This document shows positions 17,346 through 26,553 of a stretch of DNA of 64,000 nucleotides, piece after piece. Each line of letters starts with the position of its first letter. Within the stretch, counting starts at the first letter, position 1. Below the pieces are notes generated by a model. That model was not told where the DNA came from and searched no databases. It worked only from the letters and a program-made list of their open reading frames with translations. Made by a program: the position numbers and the translations under genes. The stretch lies in NCBI GenBank assembly GCA_965250205.1, contig CBDFNK010000023.1:558001-622000 (forward strand), written 5' to 3'. Source of the stretch: JAHZKN01 sp965250205 (lineage in GTDB: Bacteria > Pseudomonadota > Alphaproteobacteria > Rhizobiales > Hyphomicrobiaceae).

Positions 17346-18461
17346 TTACAACAACTTCTTTCGCTGCAACAACATCATGTAGGTGTCAGAGGTGTGCTCG
17401 GAGAGTTGGAACCACAAGTAGTTTTCCGCGCGCACATGTTTCATCGCCTCATAGACTTTTTTGAATGTCGCATTCTTGGCTGTGAACTCCCCGTAGACCT
17501 CATTGGCCGCATCAAAACAGGAATCCAAAACCTGTTCGGAGAACGGGCGCAGCACAGCGCCAGACCCGACGAGGCGGCGGATGGACCCGGGGTTGAGCAT
17601 GTCATAGCGGGACATCATGGCCTGGTTGGCCACTTCTGTCGCCGCGCGCACGATAGCCTGATAGGTTTTGGGCAAGGCGTTCCACTTTTCTGCATTGAAG
17701 AAGAAGTGCAGCATGGCCTGGCCTTCCCACCAGCCGGGGTAGTAGTAGTATTTGGCGACGCGTTGAAAGCCGAGCTTTTCATCATCGTAGGGGCCGACCC
17801 ATTCAGCGGCGTCAATGGTGCCTTTTTCAAGGGCTGGGTAAATGTCACCACCTGGAATTTGCTGCGGCACACCGCCAAGTTTCTGCATGATGACGCCGCC
17901 AAATCCACCGATGCGGATTTTCAAACCCTTCCAATCTTTGGGCGCGTTAATTTCCTTGCGAAACCAGCCGCCCATTTGAGCGCCTGTGTTGCCCCCTGGA
18001 AATCCAACAATGTTATAATCTTTGTAGAAGTTGTTCATCAGTTCAATGCCGCCACCTTGATACATCCAGGCGTTTTGCATGCGCGCATTGAGCCCAAAAG
18101 GTACAGCCGTGCCAAACGCAAAAGTTGGGTCTTTGCCCCAGTAGTAATAGGACGCCGTGTGACCGGCTTCGACTGTGCCATCACCGACCGCATCGGCAAC
18201 TTGCAATCCGCCAACGATATCGCCTGGTGCAAACACCTGGATGTTGAACTTATTGTCGGTCATCTCGCGGACCGCATCAGCAAACACCACGCCTGCGCCA
18301 TGGATGGTGTCGAGCGACTTAGGAAAGCTAGATTGCAAACGCCAAGTGAGGGTTGGCGACGATTGGGCAATGGCGGGTGCGGCAAGCGTTGTCGCTGCGG
18401 CGGCCCCAAGGCCTGCTGTGGTTCCACGTGTCAGCACCCGGCGGCGCGTAATCGGGCTCAT
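17346..18461 (-). CDS. dctP: TRAP transporter substrate-binding protein (DctP-type)
   Basis: 371 residues. The N-terminus RRRVLTRGTTAGLGAAAATT with AAPAIAQ is a twin-arginine-type signal, so the protein is probably exported folded. The mature part is a DctP solute receptor: LTWRLQSSFPKSLDTIHGAG, LKIRIGGFGGVIMQKLGGVP, DIYPALEKGTIDAAEWVGPY and YPGWWEGQAMLHFFFN. This subgroup contains keto-acid and lactate receptors, so a monocarboxylate ligand is plausible. It probably serves the DctQM pair at 10.7-13.3 kb despite being 4 kb away on the opposite strand. Confidence 0.92.
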   Translation of the reverse strand: MSPITRRRVLTRGTTAGLGAAAATTLAAPAIAQSSPTLTWRLQSSFPKSLDTIHGAGVVFADAVREMTDNKFNIQVFAPGDIVGGLQVADAVGDGTVEAGHTASYYYWGKDPTFAFGTAVPFGLNARMQNAWMYQGGGIELMNNFYKDYNIVGFPGGNTGAQMGGWFRKEINAPKDWKGLKIRIGGFGGVIMQKLGGVPQQIPGGDIYPALEKGTIDAAEWVGPYDDEKLGFQRVAKYYYYPGWWEGQAMLHFFFNAEKWNALPKTYQAIVRAATEVANQAMMSRYDMLNPGSIRRLVGSGAVLRPFSEQVLDSCFDAANEVYGEFTAKNATFKKVYEAMKHVRAENYLWFQLSEHTSDTYMMLLQRKKLL

Positions 18462-18631
18462 GTTGTGTCCTTCGATCGAAAAAAGTGGGCAGCATCAAAA
18501 GCCCAAGGGACTATAGGGGTCAGCAGCCCGTCACTCAATCGCTGCTTTGGCCACGGGTGTGATGCCCCTTTTAAGACCTGCAATAAGGGCTTATGTGTCT
18601 CAAGTCTTGAAGTCGCTAGAGCCAAAGTACA

Positions 18632-19483
18632 ATGAACACCAAAAATGACATCACCATCTCGCCCAACCCCGATGATATGCGCCTCTCGCAACCGATCACT
18701 GGCATTGATCAAAGCGGCAAGCCCATCACCACTAATGTGGTCACAGAGCGCCCGCTGACGCTGTTCCTCAATGGCCGCGAAATTGTCACCATGATGACCA
18801 TTGGTGATTTTCCAGATCTGTTGGCGGTTGGCTACCTCAGAAACCAGCACATGTTGCGCGATGATGATGAGATTACAGCCATCGACTATGATGAAGATAT
18901 TAATACCGTCGTGGTCCGTACAAAACGCGAAACCAATTACGAAGACAAACTCAAAAAGAAAGTGCAAACGTCAGGCTGCGCACAAGGCACCGTATTTGGT
19001 GATTTGATGGAAGATCTTGATACCATCACACTCGATCCCAGTGCGCGGATTAAGGCGTCGTGGCTCTATGAGCTGACCAAACAGATCAACACGACGCCGA
19101 GCCTTTACCTAAAAGCCGGTGCCATTCACGGCTGTGTTCTGTGCCAACAAAACAAACCGTTGATTTATATGGAAGATGTTGGGCGTCACAATGCGGTCGA
19201 TAAAATCGCGGGCCACATGTTTTTAACGGGCATTTCAGGCTCGGATAAAATTTTCTACACAACCGGGCGCTTAACATCTGAAATGGTCATCAAAACCATC
19301 AACATGGGACTGCCGATATTAGCTTCCCGCTCGGGCTTCACCGCATGGGGTGTGGAGTTGGCGCAGAAATATAATCTGACATTGATTGGTCGCGCCAAAG
19401 GAAAACGCTTTGTTGTCCTCTCAGGCGCAGATCGCGTTATCTTCGATGTCGACGACGCACCGGATAGCTCTACTACAGGATAG
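18632..19483 (+). CDS. fdhD: Formate dehydrogenase accessory sulfurtransferase FdhD
   Basis: 283 residues. FdhD transfers sulfur from IscS to the molybdenum cofactor of formate dehydrogenase. Family signatures are VTERPLTLFLNGREIVTMM, SGCAQGT in the loop that normally holds the sulfur-carrying cysteines, and MEDVGRHNAVDKIAGHMFL. The loop shows one cysteine instead of the E. coli CxxC pair, while a second pair occurs in HGCVLCQQN. The gene lies with mobA, mobB, moaA and an OFA-family transporter, but no formate dehydrogenase gene is in the window. It is divergent from dctP. Confidence 0.9.
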   Translation: MNTKNDITISPNPDDMRLSQPITGIDQSGKPITTNVVTERPLTLFLNGREIVTMMTIGDFPDLLAVGYLRNQHMLRDDDEITAIDYDEDINTVVVRTKRETNYEDKLKKKVQTSGCAQGTVFGDLMEDLDTITLDPSARIKASWLYELTKQINTTPSLYLKAGAIHGCVLCQQNKPLIYMEDVGRHNAVDKIAGHMFLTGISGSDKIFYTTGRLTSEMVIKTINMGLPILASRSGFTAWGVELAQKYNLTLIGRAKGKRFVVLSGADRVIFDVDDAPDSSTTG

Positions 19484-19516
19484 TGGTGGACATGTGCAAA
19501 TATTGTGGGATTAACA

Positions 19517-20239
19517 ATGGTTGCTCTAGAATACCTACAAAAACTCCATAAGGCTGCACTTGACTTGGCGGCTCAGCTTAAGTTCGACAAGAGCTTTGAG
19601 AAAGATGGTGTCGTTGTAGCATTATATGCATCCTTGATTGAGTACACAGGAAGTATGTGCATATTGATCAACGAACAGCAAAAAGCTGGCACTAGCCAAA
19701 TTTTTCGATCCTTCCTGGAAGCATATGTTGACTTCAAAAACTTGAATGAGGATCCAAAATATCTCAATATTATTTATGCCAAATACCATCAGGAAAGGGT
19801 GCGAGCACTTGATGACCGTATTGAAGGAAATCCATACCTCGCACAAATAGCAAAACATGAAGAACGGGAGGAAATACTACGGTTCCATCGAGAAAAAATG
19901 GAAAAACTAAAAGAAGAAAATTATATACCCTTAAACGTACGTGCTCGTTTTGAGCTTGCAAACATGCTTGATGAATATTCGTCTATTTACCACTTTGAAT
20001 CTGCACAAACTCACAACAACTTGAGTGCCCTACTGCAAAGGCATTTCTTTCATGCAAACGAAGACTATAAAATAGTTATTTACCACGAATATAAACTCGA
20101 AGACTTTGATACTCACTTGGATAGCATGGCCGGACTCTTGCTAGACGCGACTGACGCACTTCATCAACGACTTGGTGTACAGAATAATAATGGTGTTGAA
20201 GAACTAAAAAACGAACTTACCCTATTAAGGCAAGCGTAA
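19517..20239 (+). CDS. DUF5677-like protein, likely acquired
   Basis: About 240 residues, cytoplasmic and helical, with AALYASLIEYTGSMCILINE-like text in its first third, QIFRSFLEAYVDFKNLNEDP and YAKYHQERVRALDD. These resemble the DUF5677 family of unknown function, often found in defence or mobile regions; I am moderately sure of the family. Base composition is clearly more AT-rich than the molybdenum genes on both sides, which suggests horizontal insertion. Start chosen at ATG 19517; GTG 19505 is in frame. Confidence 0.7.
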   Translation: MVALEYLQKLHKAALDLAAQLKFDKSFEKDGVVVALYASLIEYTGSMCILINEQQKAGTSQIFRSFLEAYVDFKNLNEDPKYLNIIYAKYHQERVRALDDRIEGNPYLAQIAKHEEREEILRFHREKMEKLKEENYIPLNVRARFELANMLDEYSSIYHFESAQTHNNLSALLQRHFFHANEDYKIVIYHEYKLEDFDTHLDSMAGLLLDATDALHQRLGVQNNNGVEELKNELTLLRQA

Positions 20240-20249
20240 GATAGACACA

Positions 20250-20666
20250 TTAGATAGCACCTCTATTGTCTTGGGCAGCCAGCAACCACTCAGGGTTAAA
20301 CCAGCGATCGGCGTCGCCGTTATATGGCAGACGTGTGATATCCCAGTGGCGAATGTGCTTGGCATAAACGTCCCAAACTTTAGGCCCACCGCCAATGAAC
20401 ACAACGCGGCCAGCATACTCTGACAGCACCTCAACAGGATCATCTTTTGATCGAATAACGCGCAACGTCATTTGCGCGTGCATCTCTTTGGGAACAGCGC
20501 CAATGGTTTTCGGCCCAGCGATCAACACATGGCCCTTTGTCATTTCGAAAAAACGTGCCACGTCCTCGCGATAGTCTGCACCGGGATTGCCTTCCCAAGG
20601 CAGTTCGCCGTTGAGGCCTAGTTGGCCGCGCTGGCCAATGGCACACATGCATCTGATGTCCGGCAT
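20250..20666 (-). CDS. Dihydrofolate reductase-like protein
   Basis: 138 residues, shorter than the usual 160. It shows the DHFR start pattern CAIGQRGQLGLNGELPWE, the region EDVARFFEMTKGHVLIAGP with an acidic residue aligned to the catalytic aspartate, and VVFIGGGPKVWDVY for the NADPH site. Family members reduce dihydrofolate to tetrahydrofolate with NADPH. The short C-terminus makes full activity less certain. It is convergent with the DUF5677-like gene and divergent from mobA. Confidence 0.75.
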   Translation of the reverse strand: MPDIRCMCAIGQRGQLGLNGELPWEGNPGADYREDVARFFEMTKGHVLIAGPKTIGAVPKEMHAQMTLRVIRSKDDPVEVLSEYAGRVVFIGGGPKVWDVYAKHIRHWDITRLPYNGDADRWFNPEWLLAAQDNRGAI

Positions 20667-20766
20667 TTTCAGTCCTAAGGTTTGAGGGCTGCAAAGGAGC
20701 CGGGCGGCGCGGTGCCTCGGCTTGAAACTTGTATTTAGCAGCCAACCGGCTAGATAGGGAATGCAT

Positions 20767-21411
20767 ATGATGGATCAAGACAAATCGAGTGTGGGCGTGC
20801 TGCTCGCGGGTGGCTTATCACGGCGCATGGGCGGCGGTGACAAAGGACTGTTGCCGCTTGGCGATAAGCCTATGATGGCCCATGCACTTGATCGACTGGC
20901 ATCGCAAGTTTCACAAGTCATTATTAATGCCAACGGCGCGCCAACACGGTTTGATCACTTTGGTCTCCCTGTCGTGGCGGATACGCTTGAGGGAGCGCAA
21001 GGCCCGCTTGCCGGCGTCTTGGCCGGTTTGAAATGGACAGCAGAAAACGTCCCAGACGCCAGCCATATCGTGACAGCATCCAGCGATGCACCATTCCTGC
21101 CGCGCGACCTCGTCACGCGCTTGAAGGCGGGCTTAGATGAAACAGGTCACCCGATTGCGCTTGCAGCATCGGGCGGCCATCGCCATCCGGTGATCGGTCT
21201 TTGGCCGGTCGCCTTGAGAGATGACCTTGAGGCACAGCTTCACGATGGCGTGCGCAAAGTGGTAGCCTGGACACGCAGGCACGGCTTTGCCACGGTCGAC
21301 TTTCCCTTTCTTGAACTCGGTGGCGGCAAAGTTGATCCCTTTTTCAATGCCAATACACCGGAAGACCTGGACGTTGCGCGCAAGATCCTGCAAACAACTG
21401 CCGACAGCTGA
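20767..21411 (+). CDS. mobA: Molybdenum cofactor guanylyltransferase MobA
   Basis: About 214 residues. MobA couples GMP to molybdopterin to make the guanine dinucleotide cofactor. Hallmarks are VGVLLAGGLSRRMGGGDKGL (nucleotide loop), GAQGPLAGVLAGL, ASSDAPFLPRDL and the C-terminal FFNANTPEDLDVA. Start chosen at ATG 20767, six bases after AGGGA; ATGs at 20761 and 20770 are close alternatives. mobB follows 31 bases downstream. Confidence 0.95.
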   Translation: MMDQDKSSVGVLLAGGLSRRMGGGDKGLLPLGDKPMMAHALDRLASQVSQVIINANGAPTRFDHFGLPVVADTLEGAQGPLAGVLAGLKWTAENVPDASHIVTASSDAPFLPRDLVTRLKAGLDETGHPIALAASGGHRHPVIGLWPVALRDDLEAQLHDGVRKVVAWTRRHGFATVDFPFLELGGGKVDPFFNANTPEDLDVARKILQTTADS

Positions 21412-21442
21412 CAAACACTGAATTCAAGCCTTGAGGCCCTGA

Positions 21443-22030
21443 GTGAACCCGAAGCAAACCAAAAATGCCGCCACGCCGATGATCGGCATTGCGGGATGGA
21501 AGAAATCTGGCAAGACCACGCTCACTGTGCGCCTCATTGAGGAGTTTTCGCGCCGCGGGTTTAAAGTTGCCTCTGTCAAACATGCGCACCACGGCTTTCA
21601 AATTGATGATGCTGAAACGGATAGTGCGCGCCATCGCCGTGCTGGTGCCGGAGAAGTTACCGTCGTGTCCGGCAAGCGGTGGGCTGTTGTGCATGAATTG
21701 AAAAACGAGCCTGAACCGGACTTTGAAGAAATTATTTCCTGGCTGAGCCCTGCAGATCTGATCATTATTGAAGGATATAAAACTGCCCCAATCCCAAAAA
21801 TTGAGGCCCGTCGCAGCGCTTCGTTGACCAGAAAACCGTTGCTTGATGATGACCCGTTGGTGATCGCAATTGCTGCCGACCACGAAATTGAAGATGCGCC
21901 GGTCCCGGTGTTTGGTCTCGATAACATCGCGGAGGTTGCAGACCACATCGCGGCGGCAATCGGACCTCTAGCACAGCGGTTTGGTCGCACTGACAGCACA
22001 ACCGAGGCCGAGGACAACAGCCGTGACTAA
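21443..22030 (+). CDS. mobB: Molybdopterin-guanine dinucleotide biosynthesis adaptor MobB
   Basis: 195 residues. A small P-loop GTP-binding partner of MobA: MIGIAGWKKSGKTTLTVRLI (Walker A about 20-27), VASVKHAHHGFQID, DSARHRRAGAGEV and DLIIIEGYKTAPIPKIEA. Starts with GTG shortly after mobA and overlaps the next gene by eight bases, so the three form one operon. The C-terminal 20 residues are a polar tail. Confidence 0.93.
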   Translation: MNPKQTKNAATPMIGIAGWKKSGKTTLTVRLIEEFSRRGFKVASVKHAHHGFQIDDAETDSARHRRAGAGEVTVVSGKRWAVVHELKNEPEPDFEEIISWLSPADLIIIEGYKTAPIPKIEARRSASLTRKPLLDDDPLVIAIAADHEIEDAPVPVFGLDNIAEVADHIAAAIGPLAQRFGRTDSTTEAEDNSRD

Positions 22031-22880
22031 CCGGTCACCTTGGCCATTGTGTTGGGCGTTTCTTGTTGCTCTCGTTACAAGTGTGCCTGTACGTTCACAA
22101 CCTCTCAACGTGCCCCCAGGGCAGGACCCGGGCAGCACAGCCATAGCGGTCATAACACCGCCATTCCAGCTTAACGCAGCCAACGTGGTAGCAACACTCG
22201 CCCGCGATGGCGAAGGGATTGCAATCGGCTGGGACTTTTCCAAACGTCCCAAAACTGCGCAACGGCAAAGCGTATCCCAGGGCACCTCTGCCACGCCAGA
22301 CATCGTGACGTCACTGGCCCGGCAGCAAAACCTCAGGCTTGTGGCAACCTTTGTTGATCCTCTTCGGCCAGAAACCTGGGCGCAAGCGGTCGCCTTCGTG
22401 GCACAGACGCCCGCACGTATTGTGCTGATCCCATTTGCAACCACTGCAGAACGTGATTGGATCGCATTTCGCGCTGCAGCCGAGCATTTTCAAAATTTGC
22501 TGTTTATCGTCCCGGCGCAAAGTACGGACGATGCCATAGGCGCAGGCGCCGAGACAGGCGCCGGACAGAGCGTTGGCGCAAAGCCCGCCTACCCAGCAGC
22601 GTTTCACCTTTCCAATGTGTTAAGTGTCAGTCCGCACACACCAGCAGACGCCGATGTGGTTGTGGCAACGACGCCGCAATCTGCAACCTCTGATGCCGCG
22701 TTGGCGCTCACCGTGAAGACGTTATTGTTTTGTCAGGCAGAACACAAAATGGCGCAACCAAGTGTGAGCAAATTGCAGGCGATGGCACATCTTGGCACTT
22801 TGAAAGCACCACAGTCGGCCACAACTGATCAGATGGTGGGCCCACCACCATTTACCCCTTGCGCTGAGGCCTTGAACTAA
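22023..22880 (+). CDS. Secreted hypothetical protein coupled to mobB
   Basis: About 285 residues. GTG 22023 overlaps the mobB stop and gives a signal peptide: WPLCWAFLVALVTSVPVRSQ. The mature part contains IAVITPPFQLNAANVVATLA, GIAIGWDFSKRP, TPDIVTSLARQQNLRLVATF and PARIVLIPF, an alpha/beta pattern that reminds me weakly of subtilase-like or Rossmann folds, but I see no complete catalytic set and do not assign a family. Operon position with mobAB is the only functional hint. Confidence 0.65.
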   Translation: MTNRSPWPLCWAFLVALVTSVPVRSQPLNVPPGQDPGSTAIAVITPPFQLNAANVVATLARDGEGIAIGWDFSKRPKTAQRQSVSQGTSATPDIVTSLARQQNLRLVATFVDPLRPETWAQAVAFVAQTPARIVLIPFATTAERDWIAFRAAAEHFQNLLFIVPAQSTDDAIGAGAETGAGQSVGAKPAYPAAFHLSNVLSVSPHTPADADVVVATTPQSATSDAALALTVKTLLFCQAEHKMAQPSVSKLQAMAHLGTLKAPQSATTDQMVGPPPFTPCAEALN

Positions 22881-23190
22881 GACCTGATTCTGATCGGCGA
22901 TAGAGCTTTACTGTCTTTGCACTGGCCGCGTGTAAAACGTTGGCCAGATGACGCGCGAGAACAACACTGACAAGGCCCGCCAGCATTGTCATCTCAAATG
23001 GCCCCAGCAAGGGCTTTAGAACAGATTGCGTTTGCTCAACCAATACCTCCTGCTCGGTGCCAGCATCGAGTGCAAACCAACCACTAGTTAAAGGTTTGAT
23101 ATGCGCATTGGCCGACGAAGTAGCGATCTTTGCCAGCGTCTCCGGTTTCGAAATTATCGATGTACCCAATGCGCAAGCGAAATATTGCAC
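22852..23190 (-). CDS. Small hypothetical protein with one hydrophobic helix
   Basis: 112 residues from GTG 23190. A hydrophobic stretch (MTMLAGLVSVVLARHLANVL) lies near residues 68-87, with basic residues after it. No family recognised. Its 3' end overlaps the end of the preceding convergent gene by 29 bases. Coding is plausible but unproven. Confidence 0.4.
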   Translation of the reverse strand: MQYFACALGTSIISKPETLAKIATSSANAHIKPLTSGWFALDAGTEQEVLVEQTQSVLKPLLGPFEMTMLAGLVSVVLARHLANVLHAASAKTVKLYRRSESGLSSRPQRKG

Positions 23191-23336
23191 GCATACCTAC
23201 TTATTGAAAAACCACAATCAACTCTTTGCAGAAGCAAAAAATACGCAGCAAAAAATATGCCAGCAACATCTTGGTTAAAGACATCGCTGGCATGATGGTT
23301 CGAAGCGATAAAGTACGTACGCTGTGCTTTAACAGA

Positions 23337-24977
23337 TCACTGTGTAAACAAAGATGAGGCCTTGAGCAGTGTATTAAAGACACCCCACAGGAATGGAATA
23401 CCAACAGCGAGCCAAGCCAGCAAGACTGGGATGGTGAATCCGCCAAGACCAATTCCAAACGAGCCGGTTTCGTGTGCTTGACCTGCAGCCGAGGCGCGTG
23501 AAACGGCAAGCTCTTCATCGCTCATCAGCCATTTGTCGGCAACCGGTCTGATCAACAGATTGGCAATCAATCCGATCAACAAAAAGCCTGCCAAAATATA
23601 CATGGTGTAGTCGTAGGCCTGGGCAAGCTCGACGCCTGCGTTCAACTGCATTTCACGAATGTAGACGATCGCCAATGGGCCAAGCACACCCGCCGTTGAC
23701 CATGCCGTCAGCAACCGACCATGGATGGCACCGACAAACTGAGTACCAAAGATGTCTGCGAGATAGGCAGGCACTGTTGCAAAGCCACCACCATACATCG
23801 TCAGGATAAAACAAAAGGCTGCCACGAATAGCAGCGGCGATCCCACTTTCGCTAAGGTCGGCGCTGAGGCATAGAGCAGAATGCCGATCAGGAAGAAGCA
23901 ATAATAGGTGTTTTTGCGCCCAATGATATCAGAAGCAGACGCCCACAAAAAACGACCGAACGCGTTGAATAATGAGAGCAAGGCAACGAAGCCCGCTGCA
24001 ACACCCGCCACCTGTGCCACTTGACTGGCATCTAATTGCGCCAAGGTCAGATCGGGTAATCCGATCAGCTGGCCAGCAAAAATTTCCTGCAACATGGGTG
24101 ATGCTGTCGCCAACACACCAATGCCCGCCGAAACATTCATGCACAAAACAATCCAGATCAGCCAAAACTGCGGAGTTTTGTGTGCATTATTCAGGTGGAC
24201 ATGGCCTGACGTGATCATCGCCTTGTTGTCAACCGGTGGCGTCCAACTTTCAGGCTGCCAGCCATCAGGCGCAACACGATAGCCAAAGGCACCGGCCAAC
24301 ATAAATAGAATGTAGACCAGACCGATAACGGCCATCGCTTCTGCGACACCGACCGAGGTTGATGAAGTGAAGTGATTCATCAGTGCATTGGCCATCAAAG
24401 AGCCAATCATGGCACCACCGCCAAAGCCCATGATCGCCATGCCGGTCGCCATACCGCGTCGGTCAGGAAACCATTTGATCAATGTAGAAACGGGAGAAAT
24501 GTAACCAAGGCCCAACCCGATCCCGCCAAGCACACCAAGGCCGAGCCACATCATCCACAATTGGTGGAAGTGGACACCGAGCGCAGACAGAATAAAGCCG
24601 CCACCCCAACAAAGCGCCGCGGCAACGCCCGCCTTGCGCGGTCCAGCCCGCTCCAACCAGCCGCCAAAGACAGCCGCAGAAAGCCCAAGGAAGACAATGC
24701 CAATGGTGAAGATCGGGACAAGGTCTGCCCGTGTCCAATCGCATGTTGTGGTGAACAGGGCCTGGAATGTGGTCATGTCCGGACACGACCGTGGTTCAGT
24801 AATGCCGAGCGCACGTTCAAGTGGACGCCAAAACACACTCAAGCCGTAGGACATGCCGATACACAAATGAATGGCTAATGCAGCTGGCGGCACGAGCCAG
24901 CGATTGAATCCTGGCTTGGCGATAATCCGAGCCCGATCTAAGAGCCCGGCACTACCGGACGTTACATTTGTTTCCAC
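23337..24977 (-). CDS. MFS transporter, oxalate/formate antiporter (OFA) family
   Basis: 546 residues with twelve or more membrane helices. OFA-type features are GMSYGLSVFWRPLERALGI, GWLERAGPRKAGVAAALCWG, GLGYISPVSTLIKWFPDRRG, MATGMAIMGFGGGAMIGSLM and SDIIGRKNTYYCFF. Family members exchange oxalate, formate or other small carboxylates. With fdhD and the molybdenum cofactor genes nearby, formate or oxalate is the likely substrate; this is inference. Good ribosome site (GAGAGAGGA) lies upstream on the minus strand. Confidence 0.88.
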   Translation of the reverse strand: METNVTSGSAGLLDRARIIAKPGFNRWLVPPAALAIHLCIGMSYGLSVFWRPLERALGITEPRSCPDMTTFQALFTTTCDWTRADLVPIFTIGIVFLGLSAAVFGGWLERAGPRKAGVAAALCWGGGFILSALGVHFHQLWMMWLGLGVLGGIGLGLGYISPVSTLIKWFPDRRGMATGMAIMGFGGGAMIGSLMANALMNHFTSSTSVGVAEAMAVIGLVYILFMLAGAFGYRVAPDGWQPESWTPPVDNKAMITSGHVHLNNAHKTPQFWLIWIVLCMNVSAGIGVLATASPMLQEIFAGQLIGLPDLTLAQLDASQVAQVAGVAAGFVALLSLFNAFGRFLWASASDIIGRKNTYYCFFLIGILLYASAPTLAKVGSPLLFVAAFCFILTMYGGGFATVPAYLADIFGTQFVGAIHGRLLTAWSTAGVLGPLAIVYIREMQLNAGVELAQAYDYTMYILAGFLLIGLIANLLIRPVADKWLMSDEELAVSRASAAGQAHETGSFGIGLGGFTIPVLLAWLAVGIPFLWGVFNTLLKASSLFTQ

Positions 24978-25354
24978 GATTGGGTCCTCTCCCTCATCGG
25001 CCAGATTTTTTTGGTTATCACTGTGCTGCCGTTATCTTGCGTCATTTTGACTAGCGCGATGGTACAAGGCACACAAGCCTTGAGCCGCACCCACGACGAT
25101 ATTTTGTCGGGTTTGCCCCTAGCGGCCCAATTGATGCTGGTATCGCTCCGATCCCTACTTCAAAATCCGGTCCGACCTTGAACGGAACCAAATAAAAGCT
25201 GGAAAATCCAGCACTTGCCGTGTCATATGCTCGATATGCCTTCAGCGATGTTGGGAATTGCAACGTCTCATTATAGTGCCCCACGCCCTGAAGCCTACGC
25301 TGATCGGTAAAAACTGCTCAACCACGATGAAGTAGACCAGAGTACCAAGTCCAC
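24978..25354. other. Divergent intergenic region, 377 bp
   Basis: Separates the OFA transporter from moaA, so it should hold both promoters. I looked for a molybdenum-cofactor riboswitch before moaA and could not identify its conserved core. A frame at 25051-25284 has no ribosome site. Nothing else recognised. Confidence 0.45.
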
Positions 25355-26368
25355 ATGAATGACACTTCAGAAACGCATCTGATCGATCCCTTTGGACGCC
25401 ATGTCACCTACCTGCGTGTCTCCGTAACCGACCGCTGTGACTTTCGCTGTGTGTACTGCATGTCTGAACATATGACATTCCTGCCCAAGCGCGACCTGCT
25501 TACGCTTGAAGAGTTGGATCGTGTCTGCTCAGCGTTTGTTGACCGCGGTGTGCGCAAGCTACGCATTACAGGTGGCGAACCCCTGGTACGTAAAAATATC
25601 ATGTGGCTGTTTCAGTCTCTCGCCCGACACCTCAATGCAGGCACGCTAGATGAACTCACGCTCACCACTAACGGTAGCCAACTTAAAAAGTATGCCGAAG
25701 ATTTGAAGGCCTGCGGTGTCGAACGCGTCAACGTTTCGATCGACAGCCTTGATGCTGAAAAATTCAAAACTATCACCCGGTGGGGTGAGTTATCCAATGT
25801 CATGGATGGCCTGAGAGCTGCCGATGCAGCAGGCCTGAAAGTCAAAATAAACACAGTTGCACTCAAAGGCTTTAACGAAGACGAGATCAATGATCTTTTG
25901 CTGTTCTGCCATGATCACGGTTTTGATCTGACGCTGATTGAAACCATGCCGCTTGGCGATATTGAAGGGGATCGCACAGACCAGTATCTGCCGCTGTCTG
26001 TTGTGCGGGCCAGGTTGATGGAGCGTTGGACGCTGGAAGACATTCCATATAATACCGGCGGGCCTGCTCGGTATGTAAAGATTAAGGAAACGGGCGGCCG
26101 GTTAGGGTTTATCACCCCGCTGACGCATAACTTCTGTGAGAGCTGTAACCGCGTGCGGCTGACCTGCACAGGCACGCTTTACATGTGCCTTGGCCAGGAA
26201 GGCGCCGCCGACTTGCGGGCACCGATGCGGGCCAGCGATGATGATGGTTTACTCCACAAGACGATTGATGAAGCAATTGGGCGCAAGCCTAAGGGCCATG
26301 ACTTTGTTATCGACCGCAACCAGCAACAACCAGCGGTGTCCCGCCATATGAGTGTCACCGGGGGCTAG
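25355..26368 (+). CDS. moaA: GTP 3',8-cyclase MoaA
   Basis: 337 residues. Radical SAM enzyme starting molybdenum cofactor synthesis from GTP. The SAM-cluster cysteines are C28, C32, C35 in VTDRCDFRCVYC. The GGE motif is RKLRITGGEPLVRKNI. The C-terminal cluster cysteines are in FCESCNRVRLTC and LYMC. The last two residues are GG, needed by MoaA for catalysis. The TAG stop right after GG is formed by the first CTAG of repeat copy 3, so the element sits exactly at the gene end without disturbing the tail. Confidence 0.97.
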   Translation: MNDTSETHLIDPFGRHVTYLRVSVTDRCDFRCVYCMSEHMTFLPKRDLLTLEELDRVCSAFVDRGVRKLRITGGEPLVRKNIMWLFQSLARHLNAGTLDELTLTTNGSQLKKYAEDLKACGVERVNVSIDSLDAEKFKTITRWGELSNVMDGLRAADAAGLKVKINTVALKGFNEDEINDLLLFCHDHGFDLTLIETMPLGDIEGDRTDQYLPLSVVRARLMERWTLEDIPYNTGGPARYVKIKETGGRLGFITPLTHNFCESCNRVRLTCTGTLYMCLGQEGAADLRAPMRASDDDGLLHKTIDEAIGRKPKGHDFVIDRNQQQPAVSRHMSVTGG

Positions 26369-26553
26369 AGCGTCGAGTAATCCGTTTCTTGTGCACAGCG
26401 AAGCTATTTGCGCGACGCTCTATCTCAGGACTCTAATCCCAAGACTCTATCTCATGGCTCTATCTCAGGACTCTAATCCCAAGACTCTAATCCCAAGACT
26501 GGCGATCAACTTATCTGCTCAAAGCCGAAGCCAATTTTTCGCGGGTTGATCTA
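26365..26553 (+). repeat. Dispersed CTAG-bounded two-hairpin repeat, copy 3 (longest)
   Basis: A 189-bp copy. The core is expanded to about seven units of the CTCTATCTCAGGA / CTCTAATCCCAAGA type. The left end gives the TAG stop of moaA and the right end gives the TAG stop of cpdR on the other strand. The right end is CTAA rather than CTAG. Confidence 0.92.

Noticed and set aside
17214..18635. 473-residue plus-strand frame
   Set aside because: It lies antisense to the clearly coding dctP gene and its translation matches no family; a shadow of the real gene.
25051..25284. 77-residue minus-strand frame upstream of moaA
   Set aside because: No ribosome site, no recognisable motif, sits in a promoter region.
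24978..25354. Molybdenum cofactor riboswitch
   Set aside because: Core helices of the Moco RNA motif not identifiable by eye.
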